Shown here: positions 40,194 through 48,901 of the stretch, piece by piece
Layout: every line of letters starts with the position of its first letter
Numbering within the stretch: the first letter of the stretch is position 1
Assembly: GCA_016281125.1 (NCBI GenBank)
Contig: JAEEIA010000041.1
Coordinates: 1-64,000 of the forward strand
Source of the DNA: Oscillospiraceae bacterium
GTDB taxonomy: Bacteria > Bacillota > Clostridia > Oscillospirales > Ruminococcaceae
Direction: 5' to 3'
DNA length: 64,000 bases
The notes under the pieces: generated by a model
What the model was told of the DNA's origin: nothing
The model's input: the letters and a program-made list of their open reading frames with translations, nothing else
The model's database searches: none
Position numbers and translations under genes: made by a program

Positions 40194-43076
40194 ATGAAAT
40201 TGAGGAAACTTGCAGCGGCGGCGGTATCAGCCGTCATGTCGGTGAGCATGCTCGGGATGCAGCTGCCTGCTGCGGATGCAGCGGATTATGTACAGAAAAA
40301 ATCCCGCGTTTCTGTTCACGATCCTTCCGTCATAAAGGATCCGGCGACCGGCATGTATTATGTGTTCGGTTCGCATATCGACGCGGCAAAGACTGCGGAT
40401 CTGCAAAGCTGGCAGACCTTTACGAACGGCTATGCGCGGACAAACAACAAGCTGTTCGGGGATCTCTCCGGCAATCTGAAGCCGGCCTTTGCATGGGCGG
40501 GTGAGGATCTGGAGGACTGTGCGGGCGGCTTTGCGGTCTGGGCGCCGGATGTGTTCTGGGATGCGGATTACGTCAACACGGACGGCTCAAAGGGCGCATA
40601 TCTGATGTATTTCTGCACCTCCTCGACCTATATGCGCTCGGTCATCGCGTTTGCCGTGTCGAAGAATATCGAGGGGCCGTATACCTTTGCGGACAATCTG
40701 ATCTATTCCGGCTTCACCGATAACGACAGCTATGCGACGAGTACGACGAAGAATGTCAACCGCAAATACACGAGCACGAACATTGACGAGCTGATCGCGG
40801 CGGGGCAGGTGACGTATAACAACAGCTGGTTCAACAAGCATAATTTCAACAATCAGCTGTTTCCGAATGCGATTGACCCGACGATCTATACGGACAGCGA
40901 CGGCAGAATGTATATGTGCTACGGCTCGTGGTCGGGCGGCATCTTCACGCTGGAGATCGACAGGGCGACCGGCCGCTGCATTCATCCGAAGACCGGAACG
41001 ACTGCGGACGGCAGAATGGTGGACAGCTATTTCGGCACAAAGATTTCCGGCGGCTACGGCAAATCCGGTGAGGGGCCGTTCATTGAGTACAATGCGGAAA
41101 CCGGCTTCTATTATCTGTTTGTGACCTACGGCGGACTGACTTCGGCCGGCGGCTACAATATGCGCGTCGGACGCTCCCGCAGCCCGCTGGGGCCGTTCAA
41201 GGATCCCTCCGGCAAGGATATGGTGCTGCCGCAGAATCCGGATCTGAACGCGGTCGGCTTAAAGCTGATGACGAATTACATGATTCCTGGTCTGCAAAGG
41301 GCGTATATGGCCTGCGGTCACAATTCTGTGCTGCATGATGATGACGGACAGTGGTATCTCATCCATCATACACGGTTTGACGACGGCGCAGAGTACCATG
41401 AGGTGCGCGTTCACGCGATGAACTTCAATGCGGACGGCTGGCCGGTCGTGATGCCGTATGAATACAGCGGCGAAACATGGTCGGAAAGCGGCTATGATCC
41501 GCGGGATCTGGCCGGAGAATATGCGTTTATCAATCACGGCTCCGCGACGGACGGTAAAATCACCGGCACGCAGAAAATCACGCTGACCTGCGAAAACATT
41601 GTGATGGGCAGCGGCCCGTTCTTCGGGGCGGACATGAATATCACCGGTGCCGTGACCGGTACCTGGGAGGCGAGCCAGAGCAACGCGCTTGCACATTTCA
41701 GAATCGGTAATGTGGATTATACAGGCCGCTTCAATGCGCAGTATGACGAGAGCGGCAAACAGGTTATGACGTTCACCGCGGCCGGTGCGAACAATCAGAC
41801 GATCTGGGGCATCAAAACAGATGCGTGGACGGGCACGGAGCAGGATCCGGTCATCTTCACGGAGCCGTTGACGGCGTTGTTTACGGATGAAAACGCGCTG
41901 CCTGATCAGAGCGGGGATGTGTATATCAGCGGAACGGAGCTGCTCAGCAATCTGCCGTATTTCATCATGAACCGGAACAGCGGTCTGCTGCTGGATGCAG
42001 ATCCACAGACCGGAAAGATACAGCAGTGGGAATACGGCGGGATGCATGAAGAAGCCTTCCGCCTGACCGATCTTGGAAACGGGTACTGCCGGATCACCCC
42101 GCTCTCGGATGAATCCAAATGTGTGACGGTGCAGGGCAGCAGCGCGGAGAACGGGCTGGATGTTTCACTTGCGGCATATACCGGTGCGGATAACCAGCAG
42201 TTCAGGCTTGTTCGCTCGGGCATGCATTACGGCATTGTGTCGAAATGTTCCGGCGATGCGGCATGTTTGGATGTTTACGAGTGGAGCACAGAAAATGGCG
42301 GCGCTGTGAAGCAGTGGGAATTCTGGGACGGCGGCTGCCAACTCTGGGATTTCACTCCGACGCATGCCTCTGTGCCGGACCACAGCTATACGCTGCGCTC
42401 GGTCGATAACGGAAAATACCTCAGCACAGCGAACGGCACAGTCACCGCCGATGCAGAAAGCAAAGTGTGGCAGCTGACGCTGGCAGAACAGAGCGGTTGG
42501 CAAAATCTGGACTGCTATTATACTTTGCAGGATGAAACTGCAAATGCACTGACCGTAACGGAAAACGGCGGACTGGCGCTCACGCCGCTGAACAGCGGAA
42601 AGGAGCAGCAGTTCAAAATCGTCTGCAATCCGGACGGCAGCTATCTGCTGACAGCGAGAAGCACGAACGATCAGAAATGCCTTGATGCAGACGGCATGAA
42701 GCTCAGTGAAAAATCCGGCAGCGATTCGCAGAAGTTTGTGCTGATACCTGCGGAAAAGATCACGGTCAGAGAACCCGAGGTCACGACGACAACAACCGTC
42801 ACGACCACAACAGATACAACAACAAATACAACAACGGAAGCGGTCACAACGGCAGACGGCCGGCTGCGGCTCGGGGATACCGATTGCAGCGGCGTCGTGG
42901 ACGTTTCAGACGCGGTGCTTCTTGCGCGGTATGCGACCGAGGACAGAACGGCGTCCATCAGTGATCAGGGACTGCGCAATGCAGACTGCGATCAGAACGG
43001 AATGCCGGAGGCCGGTGACATTGTGCTGATTCTGCGGCATATTGCCAAGATTGACCTGCTGCCCGGATGGGAGTAA
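40194..43076 (+). CDS. Cellulosomal GH43 (arabinanase-type) with ricin-like lectin and dockerin
   Basis: A 960-residue secreted enzyme; ATG 40194 after GGGGGGATATTGCC. Signal peptide ~1-29. GH43 domain ~30-455 with catalytic Asp in VHDPSVIKDP and FAVWAPDVFWDADY, NAIDPTIYTDSDGRMYMCYG, resembling endo-arabinanase subfamilies; a beta domain (~460-560, GSATDGKITGTQKITLTCEN) follows. Residues ~585-860 hold ricin-type repeats (GLLLDADPQTGKIQQWEYGG, AACLDVYEWSTENGGAVKQW), then a Thr linker and dockerin (~893-957: DTDCSGVVDVSDAVLLARYA, NADCDQNGMPEAGDIVLILR). Likely attacks arabinan or arabinoxylan side chains. Confidence 0.9.
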   Translation: MKLRKLAAAAVSAVMSVSMLGMQLPAADAADYVQKKSRVSVHDPSVIKDPATGMYYVFGSHIDAAKTADLQSWQTFTNGYARTNNKLFGDLSGNLKPAFAWAGEDLEDCAGGFAVWAPDVFWDADYVNTDGSKGAYLMYFCTSSTYMRSVIAFAVSKNIEGPYTFADNLIYSGFTDNDSYATSTTKNVNRKYTSTNIDELIAAGQVTYNNSWFNKHNFNNQLFPNAIDPTIYTDSDGRMYMCYGSWSGGIFTLEIDRATGRCIHPKTGTTADGRMVDSYFGTKISGGYGKSGEGPFIEYNAETGFYYLFVTYGGLTSAGGYNMRVGRSRSPLGPFKDPSGKDMVLPQNPDLNAVGLKLMTNYMIPGLQRAYMACGHNSVLHDDDGQWYLIHHTRFDDGAEYHEVRVHAMNFNADGWPVVMPYEYSGETWSESGYDPRDLAGEYAFINHGSATDGKITGTQKITLTCENIVMGSGPFFGADMNITGAVTGTWEASQSNALAHFRIGNVDYTGRFNAQYDESGKQVMTFTAAGANNQTIWGIKTDAWTGTEQDPVIFTEPLTALFTDENALPDQSGDVYISGTELLSNLPYFIMNRNSGLLLDADPQTGKIQQWEYGGMHEEAFRLTDLGNGYCRITPLSDESKCVTVQGSSAENGLDVSLAAYTGADNQQFRLVRSGMHYGIVSKCSGDAACLDVYEWSTENGGAVKQWEFWDGGCQLWDFTPTHASVPDHSYTLRSVDNGKYLSTANGTVTADAESKVWQLTLAEQSGWQNLDCYYTLQDETANALTVTENGGLALTPLNSGKEQQFKIVCNPDGSYLLTARSTNDQKCLDADGMKLSEKSGSDSQKFVLIPAEKITVREPEVTTTTTVTTTTDTTTNTTTEAVTTADGRLRLGDTDCSGVVDVSDAVLLARYATEDRTASISDQGLRNADCDQNGMPEAGDIVLILRHIAKIDLLPGWE

Positions 43077-43079
43077 GAA

Positions 43080-43655
43080 ATGAGATTTGCAGAGCTGACA
43101 GCGGTGCAGCTGACAGAGGTCTATCAGACGCGGCTGACCGTGGATTTCCCGCCCGCGGAGCGCAAGCCGCTTTCCAGAATTCTTGCAGCGCGGGAAAAGG
43201 GACATTACCACTGCACGGGACTGTTTTCAGAGGGGCAGCTGCTCGCATACGGCTTCTTCATGATTCTGCGGGCGCAGGGCAGAACGGATCTGCTGCTGGA
43301 TTATTTCGCGGTCGAGCAGGCGCACCGGGGCGAAGGCATCGGGAGCCGCTTTCTGCAAATGCTGCCGGAGCAGTTCCCGGATGCGGGCGCTGTCCTGATT
43401 GAGTCTGAAACACCGCAGACCGCGGCGGATTCCGCCGACCGGGAAAAGCGGGAGCGGCGGCTCCGGTTTTATCTGCGGGCGGGCTGTACCGACTGCGGGA
43501 CAGAGGCGACGGTGTTCGGCGTCCGGTACCGCATTCTGATGCTGCCGCTGCACAGCCCGGTTGATGCTGAGCAGCTCCGGGAGATTTATGCCGCGATGTA
43601 CCGGCAGATGCTGCCGCCCGAAATGTATGCGGCGCAGATTCGTCTTGATTCGTAA
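43080..43655 (+). CDS. GNAT-family acetyltransferase
   Basis: A 191-residue protein starting 3 bases after the GH43 stop, so co-transcribed with it. GNAT features: DYFAVEQAHRGEGIGSRFLQ (acetyl-CoA loop R-G-E-G-I-G) and a strand/helix around AVLIESETP and LRFYLRAGCTDCG. The substrate is unknown; the link to the enzyme gene may be incidental. Confidence 0.8.
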   Translation: MRFAELTAVQLTEVYQTRLTVDFPPAERKPLSRILAAREKGHYHCTGLFSEGQLLAYGFFMILRAQGRTDLLLDYFAVEQAHRGEGIGSRFLQMLPEQFPDAGAVLIESETPQTAADSADREKRERRLRFYLRAGCTDCGTEATVFGVRYRILMLPLHSPVDAEQLREIYAAMYRQMLPPEMYAAQIRLDS

Positions 43656-43776
43656 AACGGAAACGGACGAGAATCTGAAATCATGAAAAATGCCGCATCG
43701 GAATCCCGGTGCGGCGATTTGTTTGCGGAAATTGCAGGATTCCGGCAGAAAAATGCAATAAATTTATCGGAATGTA

Positions 43777-43805
43777 TTGCAAAATTCTCCTGTTTATGGT
43801 ATACT
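43777..43805 (+). promoter_or_regulatory. dut promoter
   Basis: TTGCAA (43777-43782), 17-bp spacer, TATACT (43800-43805). Confidence 0.65.
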
Positions 43806-43849
43806 ATACTGATAGGAAAGACAGTTTTCAAACAGAAAGGCGGAGCTTT

Positions 43850-44287
43850 ATGAAGCTGACATTCAAACGGCTGCGTGAAAATGCCGTGATTCCGGTTCGT
43901 GCAACGGCGGAAAGCGCCGGTCTTGATCTTTCTGCCTGTCTGGAGGCTCCGGTTGTCATTCAGCCGCGTGAAATCCGTCTGATTCCGACGGGACTTGCAG
44001 CAGCACTCGACCGCTGTGATGCGATGCTGATGCTCTGTGCCCGCTCCGGACTGGCGCTGAAACACGGCATCGGCATGGCCAACGGCGTCGGCATTGTCGA
44101 TACTGATTACCGCGGCGAAATCTGCGTGCCGCTGATCAATCAGGGCAGCGAGCCGTTCACGGTCACAGACGGTATGCGCATCGCGCAACTGATTACAGTC
44201 CCTGTTTATCTGCCGGAAACCGCGGAGGCGGACACGCTGCCGGAAACTGCGCGCGGCGCAGGCGGCTTCGGCTCTACCGGAAGATAA
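43850..44287 (+). CDS. dut: dUTP diphosphatase
   Basis: A 145-residue trimeric dUTPase. ATG 43850 follows AAAGGCGGAGCTTT. The five motifs are present: AESAGLDLSA, CARSGLALKHG, ANGVGIVDTDYRGEI, MRIAQLI, and the flexible C-terminal RGAGGFGSTGR. Converts dUTP to dUMP. Confidence 0.95.
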   Translation: MKLTFKRLRENAVIPVRATAESAGLDLSACLEAPVVIQPREIRLIPTGLAAALDRCDAMLMLCARSGLALKHGIGMANGVGIVDTDYRGEICVPLINQGSEPFTVTDGMRIAQLITVPVYLPETAEADTLPETARGAGGFGSTGR

Positions 44288-44340
44288 CAAAACAGCAGAA
44301 CAAAAGCAAAGAAAAAAACCAAAAGAAAGGAAACAGTCTT

Positions 44341-44604
44341 ATGAAACTCAAGCTCACGTATTTGTTCCTCGTTATTATCGCAATTCTGTGCGGCTTTTAT
44401 CTCGGGAATGCCTGCCTGAATACGAGCGAACCGGCTTTGATCTGGCTCGGGAAAAGTCTGAGCTTTAACCTCGGCCCGGCAACCCTCGGGCTGAATGCGC
44501 TGACGTTTATCGTGGAGCTGCGCGTGTCCATCAATTTCCTCCAGATTCTGTTTATCGCGCTGGCTGTTGCAGCGGCACCGAAGGTCGCGGCGGCAATCAA
44601 ATAA
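44341..44604 (+). CDS. DUF4321 membrane protein
   Basis: An 87-residue protein with two membrane segments (~5-25 and ~60-80), ATG 44341 after AAGAAAGGAAACAGTCTT. Sequence style (YLGNACLNT..., LGLNALTFIVELRVSINFLQ) matches DUF4321, a small Firmicute family of unknown role. 53 bp downstream of dut. Confidence 0.75.
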   Translation: MKLKLTYLFLVIIAILCGFYLGNACLNTSEPALIWLGKSLSFNLGPATLGLNALTFIVELRVSINFLQILFIALAVAAAPKVAAAIK

Positions 44605-44635
44605 CGGAATGCCGGAACGGATCGGAGGCAGGCGC

Positions 44636-45346
44636 ATGATGCGCTGGGAGACACATGCCCACACAGCGGAGGGCAGCGCCTGCGGAAAGGCGCCTGCTGC
44701 GGAAATGGCCGAAGCCTGCCGGAAGGCGGGATATGACGGCATGATTGTCACGGATCATTTCTGGCACGGCAACACCGCTGTGAACCGGGATCTGCCGTGG
44801 CAGGAATGGGTGCGTCAGTTCTGCCTCGGATATGAACACGGAAAGGCAGCAGGGGAGAAAATCGGACTGCGCGTGTGCTTCGGCTGGGAATACAGCTGGG
44901 ACGGCACGGACTTCCTGACCTACGGCCTTTCGCCGGAATGGCTGCTGGCGCATCCGGAAACGGTGACGCTGCCGCCGCAGGATTATCTGCGGCTGATCCG
45001 GCGTTCGGGGGGCTGCATTGTCCATGCACACCCGTTCCGTGAGGCGAGCTATGTGCCGCTGATCAAGCTGCTGCCTGATCAGGTCGATGCGGTTGAAACG
45101 TACAACAAGGGCAATTTTGAGGAGATCTACAATGACCGTGCACGGTGGTATGCCGAAAGCTACGGCCTGCTTCAGACGTCGGGCTCCGATGCACATCATG
45201 CGGGCGGGTTCGGCGGCGGAATCCTCACGGATGCCGATATTCACACAACAGAAGACTATGCGGCGGCAGTCCTGCACGGACGGATCGCCGGGCTGATCCG
45301 GAACGGTGACGATATGCTGTCCGGAAACGATTATCACAGGGGGTGA
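44636..45346 (+). CDS. PHP-domain metal-dependent phosphoesterase
   Basis: A 236-residue protein; ATG 44636 lies seven bases after GGAGG. PHP motifs: ETHAHTAEGS (metal His pair), GMIVTDHFWHG, CFGWEYSW, CIVHAHPFRE, and QTSGSDAHHAGGFGGG. The family includes nucleoside phosphate and polymerase-associated phosphatases; the substrate here cannot be told. Confidence 0.85.
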   Translation: MMRWETHAHTAEGSACGKAPAAEMAEACRKAGYDGMIVTDHFWHGNTAVNRDLPWQEWVRQFCLGYEHGKAAGEKIGLRVCFGWEYSWDGTDFLTYGLSPEWLLAHPETVTLPPQDYLRLIRRSGGCIVHAHPFREASYVPLIKLLPDQVDAVETYNKGNFEEIYNDRARWYAESYGLLQTSGSDAHHAGGFGGGILTDADIHTTEDYAAAVLHGRIAGLIRNGDDMLSGNDYHRG

Positions 45347-45352
45347 ACTGCA

Positions 45353-46297
45353 TTGCAGGAGAAAGAAAAAGCTCCGCAGGCAGAGGACAGCAAACAGAAT
45401 CAGGAACCGGCAGAGGAGAATCTGCCGAGCGGAAAGGTTTCCGCATTCCGGAATGCGTTTGAGCAGGAGGCGAAGCTGCGCCGTGCCGAGGAGATAAAGG
45501 AACGGCGGCGTCAGCATGCAGCCGAGGAGGCGGCCTATCAGGCGCGCGAGGAATATGCCAGGGAGCTCCAGGAGGAAAAGGTCGATCTGATCCGCCTGAA
45601 ACAGGGCGTCATTACGGACAGCGATAAGATTTTCCATGATGAGGAAGCACCGAAGCACTATACGCTCTGGCAGCGGATCGGCAACTGGTTCTATCACGCA
45701 AAATGGTGGCTCGGCATTGCCGTTTTTGTGGGCTTGCTGGGCGCATTTCTGATATATGATTATGTGACGCGGGAGGATCCGGATTTCCGGATTCTGGTGC
45801 TCGCGGAGAATCCGGAGCTCCAGGCGGATGCCGGTTCGATCTGCACGTATCTGGAGAGCTTCTGCCCGGATTACAACTATGACGGGGAAATCCATGCCGA
45901 TCTTGTGTATATTCCCGTATCCGAAAATACGATGGAGATGGGCGGCACTGCGGCTGCCGCATACAACACGCAGCTCTATGTGCAGTTCCAGAGTGATGCC
46001 TGTATGCTGGTGCTGGCTGATTCCCGTGCGGAGGAATACCTCCAGCCGGAGGATATGTTTGTCAGCATGGAGCAGCTTTATCCGGACTGTCCGTTCGCGG
46101 ACGGCTTCCGTCTGAATCTGGACGGCACCAACTTTACGGAGCTGACCGGTCAGGCCGCGGTGATGCAGCCGGAGTGCTATCTGGCGCTGCGGATTCCTGT
46201 TGAGAACATGAATTCTCAGGAGGAAATGCAGCAGGCCTATGACCGCGCAAAGTATATGCTTGATCAGATTGTTCCGCAGCTGAAAGCAGCTTCCTGA
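45353..46297 (+). CDS. Unknown single-pass membrane protein with charged coiled-coil N-terminus
   Basis: A 314-residue protein starting at TTG 45353 with GGGGGTG upstream. Residues ~1-85 are highly charged, coiled-coil-prone (EEIKERRRQHAAEEAAYQAR); a membrane segment lies at ~118-138 (WWLGIAVFVGLLGAFLIYDY); the C-terminal ~170 residues (FRILVLAENPELQADAGSIC...) would be extracytoplasmic. No family recognised. Six bases after the PHP gene. Confidence 0.7.
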   Translation: MQEKEKAPQAEDSKQNQEPAEENLPSGKVSAFRNAFEQEAKLRRAEEIKERRRQHAAEEAAYQAREEYARELQEEKVDLIRLKQGVITDSDKIFHDEEAPKHYTLWQRIGNWFYHAKWWLGIAVFVGLLGAFLIYDYVTREDPDFRILVLAENPELQADAGSICTYLESFCPDYNYDGEIHADLVYIPVSENTMEMGGTAAAAYNTQLYVQFQSDACMLVLADSRAEEYLQPEDMFVSMEQLYPDCPFADGFRLNLDGTNFTELTGQAAVMQPECYLALRIPVENMNSQEEMQQAYDRAKYMLDQIVPQLKAAS

Positions 46298-46309
46298 TAA
46301 AAAAGCAGA

Positions 46310-46343
46310 AAAGCCGCAGCAGAGAGGATTCTGCTGCGGCTTT
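46310..46343. terminator. Bidirectional terminator between convergent genes
   Basis: A perfect 14-bp stem (AAAGCCGCAGCAGA with TCTGCTGCGGCTTT), loop GAGGAT. Confidence 0.85.
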
Positions 46344-46358
46344 GTACGGCTGTTGCTG

Positions 46359-47273
46359 TTATGCGTGCGGCGCCAGCTTTTTTGCGATTTCCGAGATGCG
46401 CTGCATCCGGTGGTGAACGCCTGAGCGCGAAAGCGGGGGATTGCACTGTAAGCCGAGATCGGTCAGGCTGGCTTCCGGATCCCGCAGACGGATTGCGGCG
46501 ATTTCCCGGAGGTTTTCCGGCAGCTGATCCAGCCCGACTGTGTCGCGGATCAGCTCAATATCCCGCACCTGCTGCATGCCTGCCGCGATGGTCTTGTCGA
46601 TGTTTGCAAGGTCGCAGTTTGTGCGCCGGTTCGTCTGACTGCGGAAGCTCTTGTAGATCTGCTGCTCTGCCAGCGACATGGACGCATTCGGCGCACCGAT
46701 ATAGGTCAGCGCATCGCAGATCTGCTCATTCTGTTTCAGATACAGCACGGTATCGCCCTTGCGGACGGTCGTTTTCAGCGGGATATCCGGCTGAATGTCT
46801 GCGAGCTTTTCGCGGAGTGCTTCTGCAAGTGCGGCATCGGGAATTGCCATTTCCAGATGATAGCCGCGTTCGGGGTCGGTGACGCTGCCGCTGATGACGA
46901 AGCATCCTGCGAGTGCGGCTTCGAAGGCCTGCGGGCTCAGGGTGCGGACGGTTTCCGTGCGTTGTGCCTGCGAAATACTGAGCGCCTTGCAGAGCGCGGC
47001 CGTCTGTGCGGCGCCGGTGACCGTAAAGCACCAGACCGGCTGCTTGCTGCTCCGGCTGCGGAATTCCGTGTCAAAGCGGAGCTGCGGTGCGGCGCTCTGA
47101 ATAAGCTGCGGGAGCAGAACGGCCAGTGCCTCACATTCGGTCTGGAACACAATTTCGTCCGCCGAAAACCGCCTTGTCCCGAGCAGAATGCCGGTCAGGA
47201 ACGAACGGCGCTCCGCCGGTTTTCGGATGCTGCCGCAGATTTCCTGCTTGGTCTGATTGGAAAAGGATGCCAA
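46359..47273 (-). CDS. whiA: DNA-binding protein WhiA
   Basis: A 304-residue protein; start TTG 47273. It has the WhiA layout: an N-terminal homing-endonuclease-like region (FSNQTKQEICG, then CFVISGSVTDPERGYHLEMA) and a C-terminal HTH (TNCDLANIDKTIAAGMQQVR, LPENLREIAAIRLRDPEASL, PLSRSGVHHRMQRISEIAKK). WhiA influences cell division in Firmicutes and sporulation in Streptomyces. It stands alone here, without the usual yvcJ/yvcK neighbours. Confidence 0.92.
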   Translation of the reverse strand: MASFSNQTKQEICGSIRKPAERRSFLTGILLGTRRFSADEIVFQTECEALAVLLPQLIQSAAPQLRFDTEFRSRSSKQPVWCFTVTGAAQTAALCKALSISQAQRTETVRTLSPQAFEAALAGCFVISGSVTDPERGYHLEMAIPDAALAEALREKLADIQPDIPLKTTVRKGDTVLYLKQNEQICDALTYIGAPNASMSLAEQQIYKSFRSQTNRRTNCDLANIDKTIAAGMQQVRDIELIRDTVGLDQLPENLREIAAIRLRDPEASLTDLGLQCNPPLSRSGVHHRMQRISEIAKKLAPHA

Positions 47274-47308
47274 GAATCGTCCCGCCTTTCATACTGGGAT
47301 TTTTGCGC

Positions 47309-48172
47309 TCAGTGCCCGTATTTTGCCAGAAATGCCTTCTGCTGTGCGCGGCGCCTTGCGATCCGGCTCTGCACCCAGATTTCATAGGGCATCCACCGCG
47401 GATCCTGCGCGGTGCAGGAATCGTCCGTGCCGTCGGTGCTGTACGTGAAAATGAATCCGCCGTCGTAAATCTCAAATTCGATTTCGCGCGGCTGCTTTCC
47501 GGTGTAGCCGTCGATCCAGCCGTCTGCGGTGTAGAGGCGTTCCTCCTCCGCGTCCAGACCGCCGGGAACCGCGGATTTCCGGATATTGTTCAGATAGTAT
47601 GTGACGCCGTCCGCGTCTTTCAGAATATAGCTCTTGCCCGCCGGGGATTTGTCCTTTGCAAGCCCGCCGTCGTCAATGATTTCGGCGTCCGCGATGGTGA
47701 CAAGCTCAAAATCTCCGTAGGTTTTCTTCTGCCATTTCGGCTCTTTCATCTCGGGCGCAGGCACCTCGTCGAAATCATCCGCCGTCAGATGCAGTGCCCG
47801 GATGGCCTCAAACACTTCGGTTTTGGTCTGCTCCGCGGCAGGCGTGACCCATGCCGCATCCGAGAGCGCTGTTCCGGCGTTCCATGCCTCCCAGTCCTTC
47901 CGCATGGCCAGGCGGTCGGCATACTGCTCTCCGAGCGCAAACGATTTTTCATCTAAATATGTATAGAATACATGGTATTGCAGCACCACGAACAGACAGT
48001 TGACGAGCAGTGCGAGCGTTTCCGCATCGGGATCCTCTGCGAGAAATGCCTGCATTGCCTTGTCGATTTCCGCCTCTGTCGCTGCGGTGTCCCCGCGGTG
48101 CAGTGCGCGGGATACCGCATCCAGATCGCAGTATTCCGCGATCAGCTCCTCCGGCTGAATGCCCATTGCCAT
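47309..48172 (-). CDS. Unknown cytoplasmic protein
   Basis: A 287-residue protein; start 48172 (MAMGIQPEELIAEY) after GGAGGAACAATT. No signal peptide or membrane segment. Residues ~1-110 look helical (AEIDKAMQAFLAEDPDAETL); from ~145 a beta-rich domain (DFELVTIADAEIIDDGG, DGVTYYLNNI, EFEIYDGGFIFTYST). No family recognised. 35 bp upstream of whiA in the same direction, so possibly co-transcribed. Promoter at 48206-48234. Confidence 0.7.
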   Translation of the reverse strand: MAMGIQPEELIAEYCDLDAVSRALHRGDTAATEAEIDKAMQAFLAEDPDAETLALLVNCLFVVLQYHVFYTYLDEKSFALGEQYADRLAMRKDWEAWNAGTALSDAAWVTPAAEQTKTEVFEAIRALHLTADDFDEVPAPEMKEPKWQKKTYGDFELVTIADAEIIDDGGLAKDKSPAGKSYILKDADGVTYYLNNIRKSAVPGGLDAEEERLYTADGWIDGYTGKQPREIEFEIYDGGFIFTYSTDGTDDSCTAQDPRWMPYEIWVQSRIARRRAQQKAFLAKYGH

Positions 48173-48205
48173 AATTGTTCCTCCAGATTCCTGAAATTTG
48201 GATTT

Positions 48206-48234
48206 ATTATAACACAGATCCCGCCGAAAGTCAA
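48206..48234 (-). promoter_or_regulatory. Promoter of the 47309-48172 gene (and perhaps whiA)
   Basis: Minus strand TTGACT (48234-48229), 17-bp spacer, TATAAT (48211-48206). Confidence 0.7.
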
Positions 48235-48260
48235 ACGTAAAAAAAATTTGTGCTTTTTTG

Positions 48261-48290
48261 TGACGCACCCGCTGCTGTTCCTGTCGTAAG
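48261..48290 (+). promoter_or_regulatory. Possible ECF-type promoter of the first sigma module
   Basis: No sigma-A promoter is visible. TGACGC (48261-48266) and GTCGTAAG (48283-48290) resemble an ECF -35/-10 pair, spaced a little widely, which would fit autoregulation by the sigma factor encoded at 48335. Weak evidence. Confidence 0.35.
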
Positions 48291-48334
48291 GGTTAGAGGG
48301 ACCTCAGAAGTCAAAACATAAGGAGTTGAACCGT

Positions 48335-48901
48335 ATGCAGAACATTGCCGACGATCAGATCATCGCGCTGTATTTCCGCCGTGACCAGCAGGCGATTGCA
48401 CATACTGAAAAAAAGTACGGCGGGCTTTGCCAGAGCATTGCGAAGTGCATTCTCGGCAGCCGCGAGGATGCGGAGGAATGCGTCAACGACGCGCTGTTTA
48501 AGCTATGGGAGGCGATTCCGCCTGCAAAGCCGCAGAATCTGGCTGCCTTCCTGACTGTGACCGTGCGGAATCTGGCGTGCAACCGGCGTGCCTCCAAAAA
48601 GGCTGCCAAGCGCGGCGGCGGAGAGGTCGCGGTTGCGCTCAGCGAGATTGAGGAAGTACTGGCGTCAGAGGATAACCCGGAGGCGGAGCTCGATGCCAGA
48701 GCAGTATCGGATGAGCTGAACAGCTTTCTCGGTGATCTTCCGGCAGAAACAAGAGTCATGTTCGTGCTGCGGTACTGGGGCAATCTCAGCATCAAAGAGA
48801 TCGCAGACAAATGCGGCGTCAGCCAGAGCAAGGTCAAGATGACGCTCCTGCGGACGCGCAGCCATTTGAAGGAACATCTTGAGGAGGAGGGATTGCTGTG
48901 A
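48335..48901 (+). CDS. ECF sigma factor, module 1
   Basis: A 188-residue sigma-70-family protein; ATG 48335 after ATAAGGAGTTGAACCGT. Region 2 (ALYFRRDQQAIAHTEKKYGG, REDAEECVNDALFKLWEAIP) and region 4 (LPAETRVMFVLRYWGNLSIK, ADKCGVSQSKVKMTLLRTRS) are clear. It differs at only 7 of 188 positions from the copy at 51634. Its stop overlaps the start of the membrane partner (GTGA), the usual arrangement for a sigma and its anti-sigma. Confidence 0.9.
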   Translation: MQNIADDQIIALYFRRDQQAIAHTEKKYGGLCQSIAKCILGSREDAEECVNDALFKLWEAIPPAKPQNLAAFLTVTVRNLACNRRASKKAAKRGGGEVAVALSEIEEVLASEDNPEAELDARAVSDELNSFLGDLPAETRVMFVLRYWGNLSIKEIADKCGVSQSKVKMTLLRTRSHLKEHLEEEGLL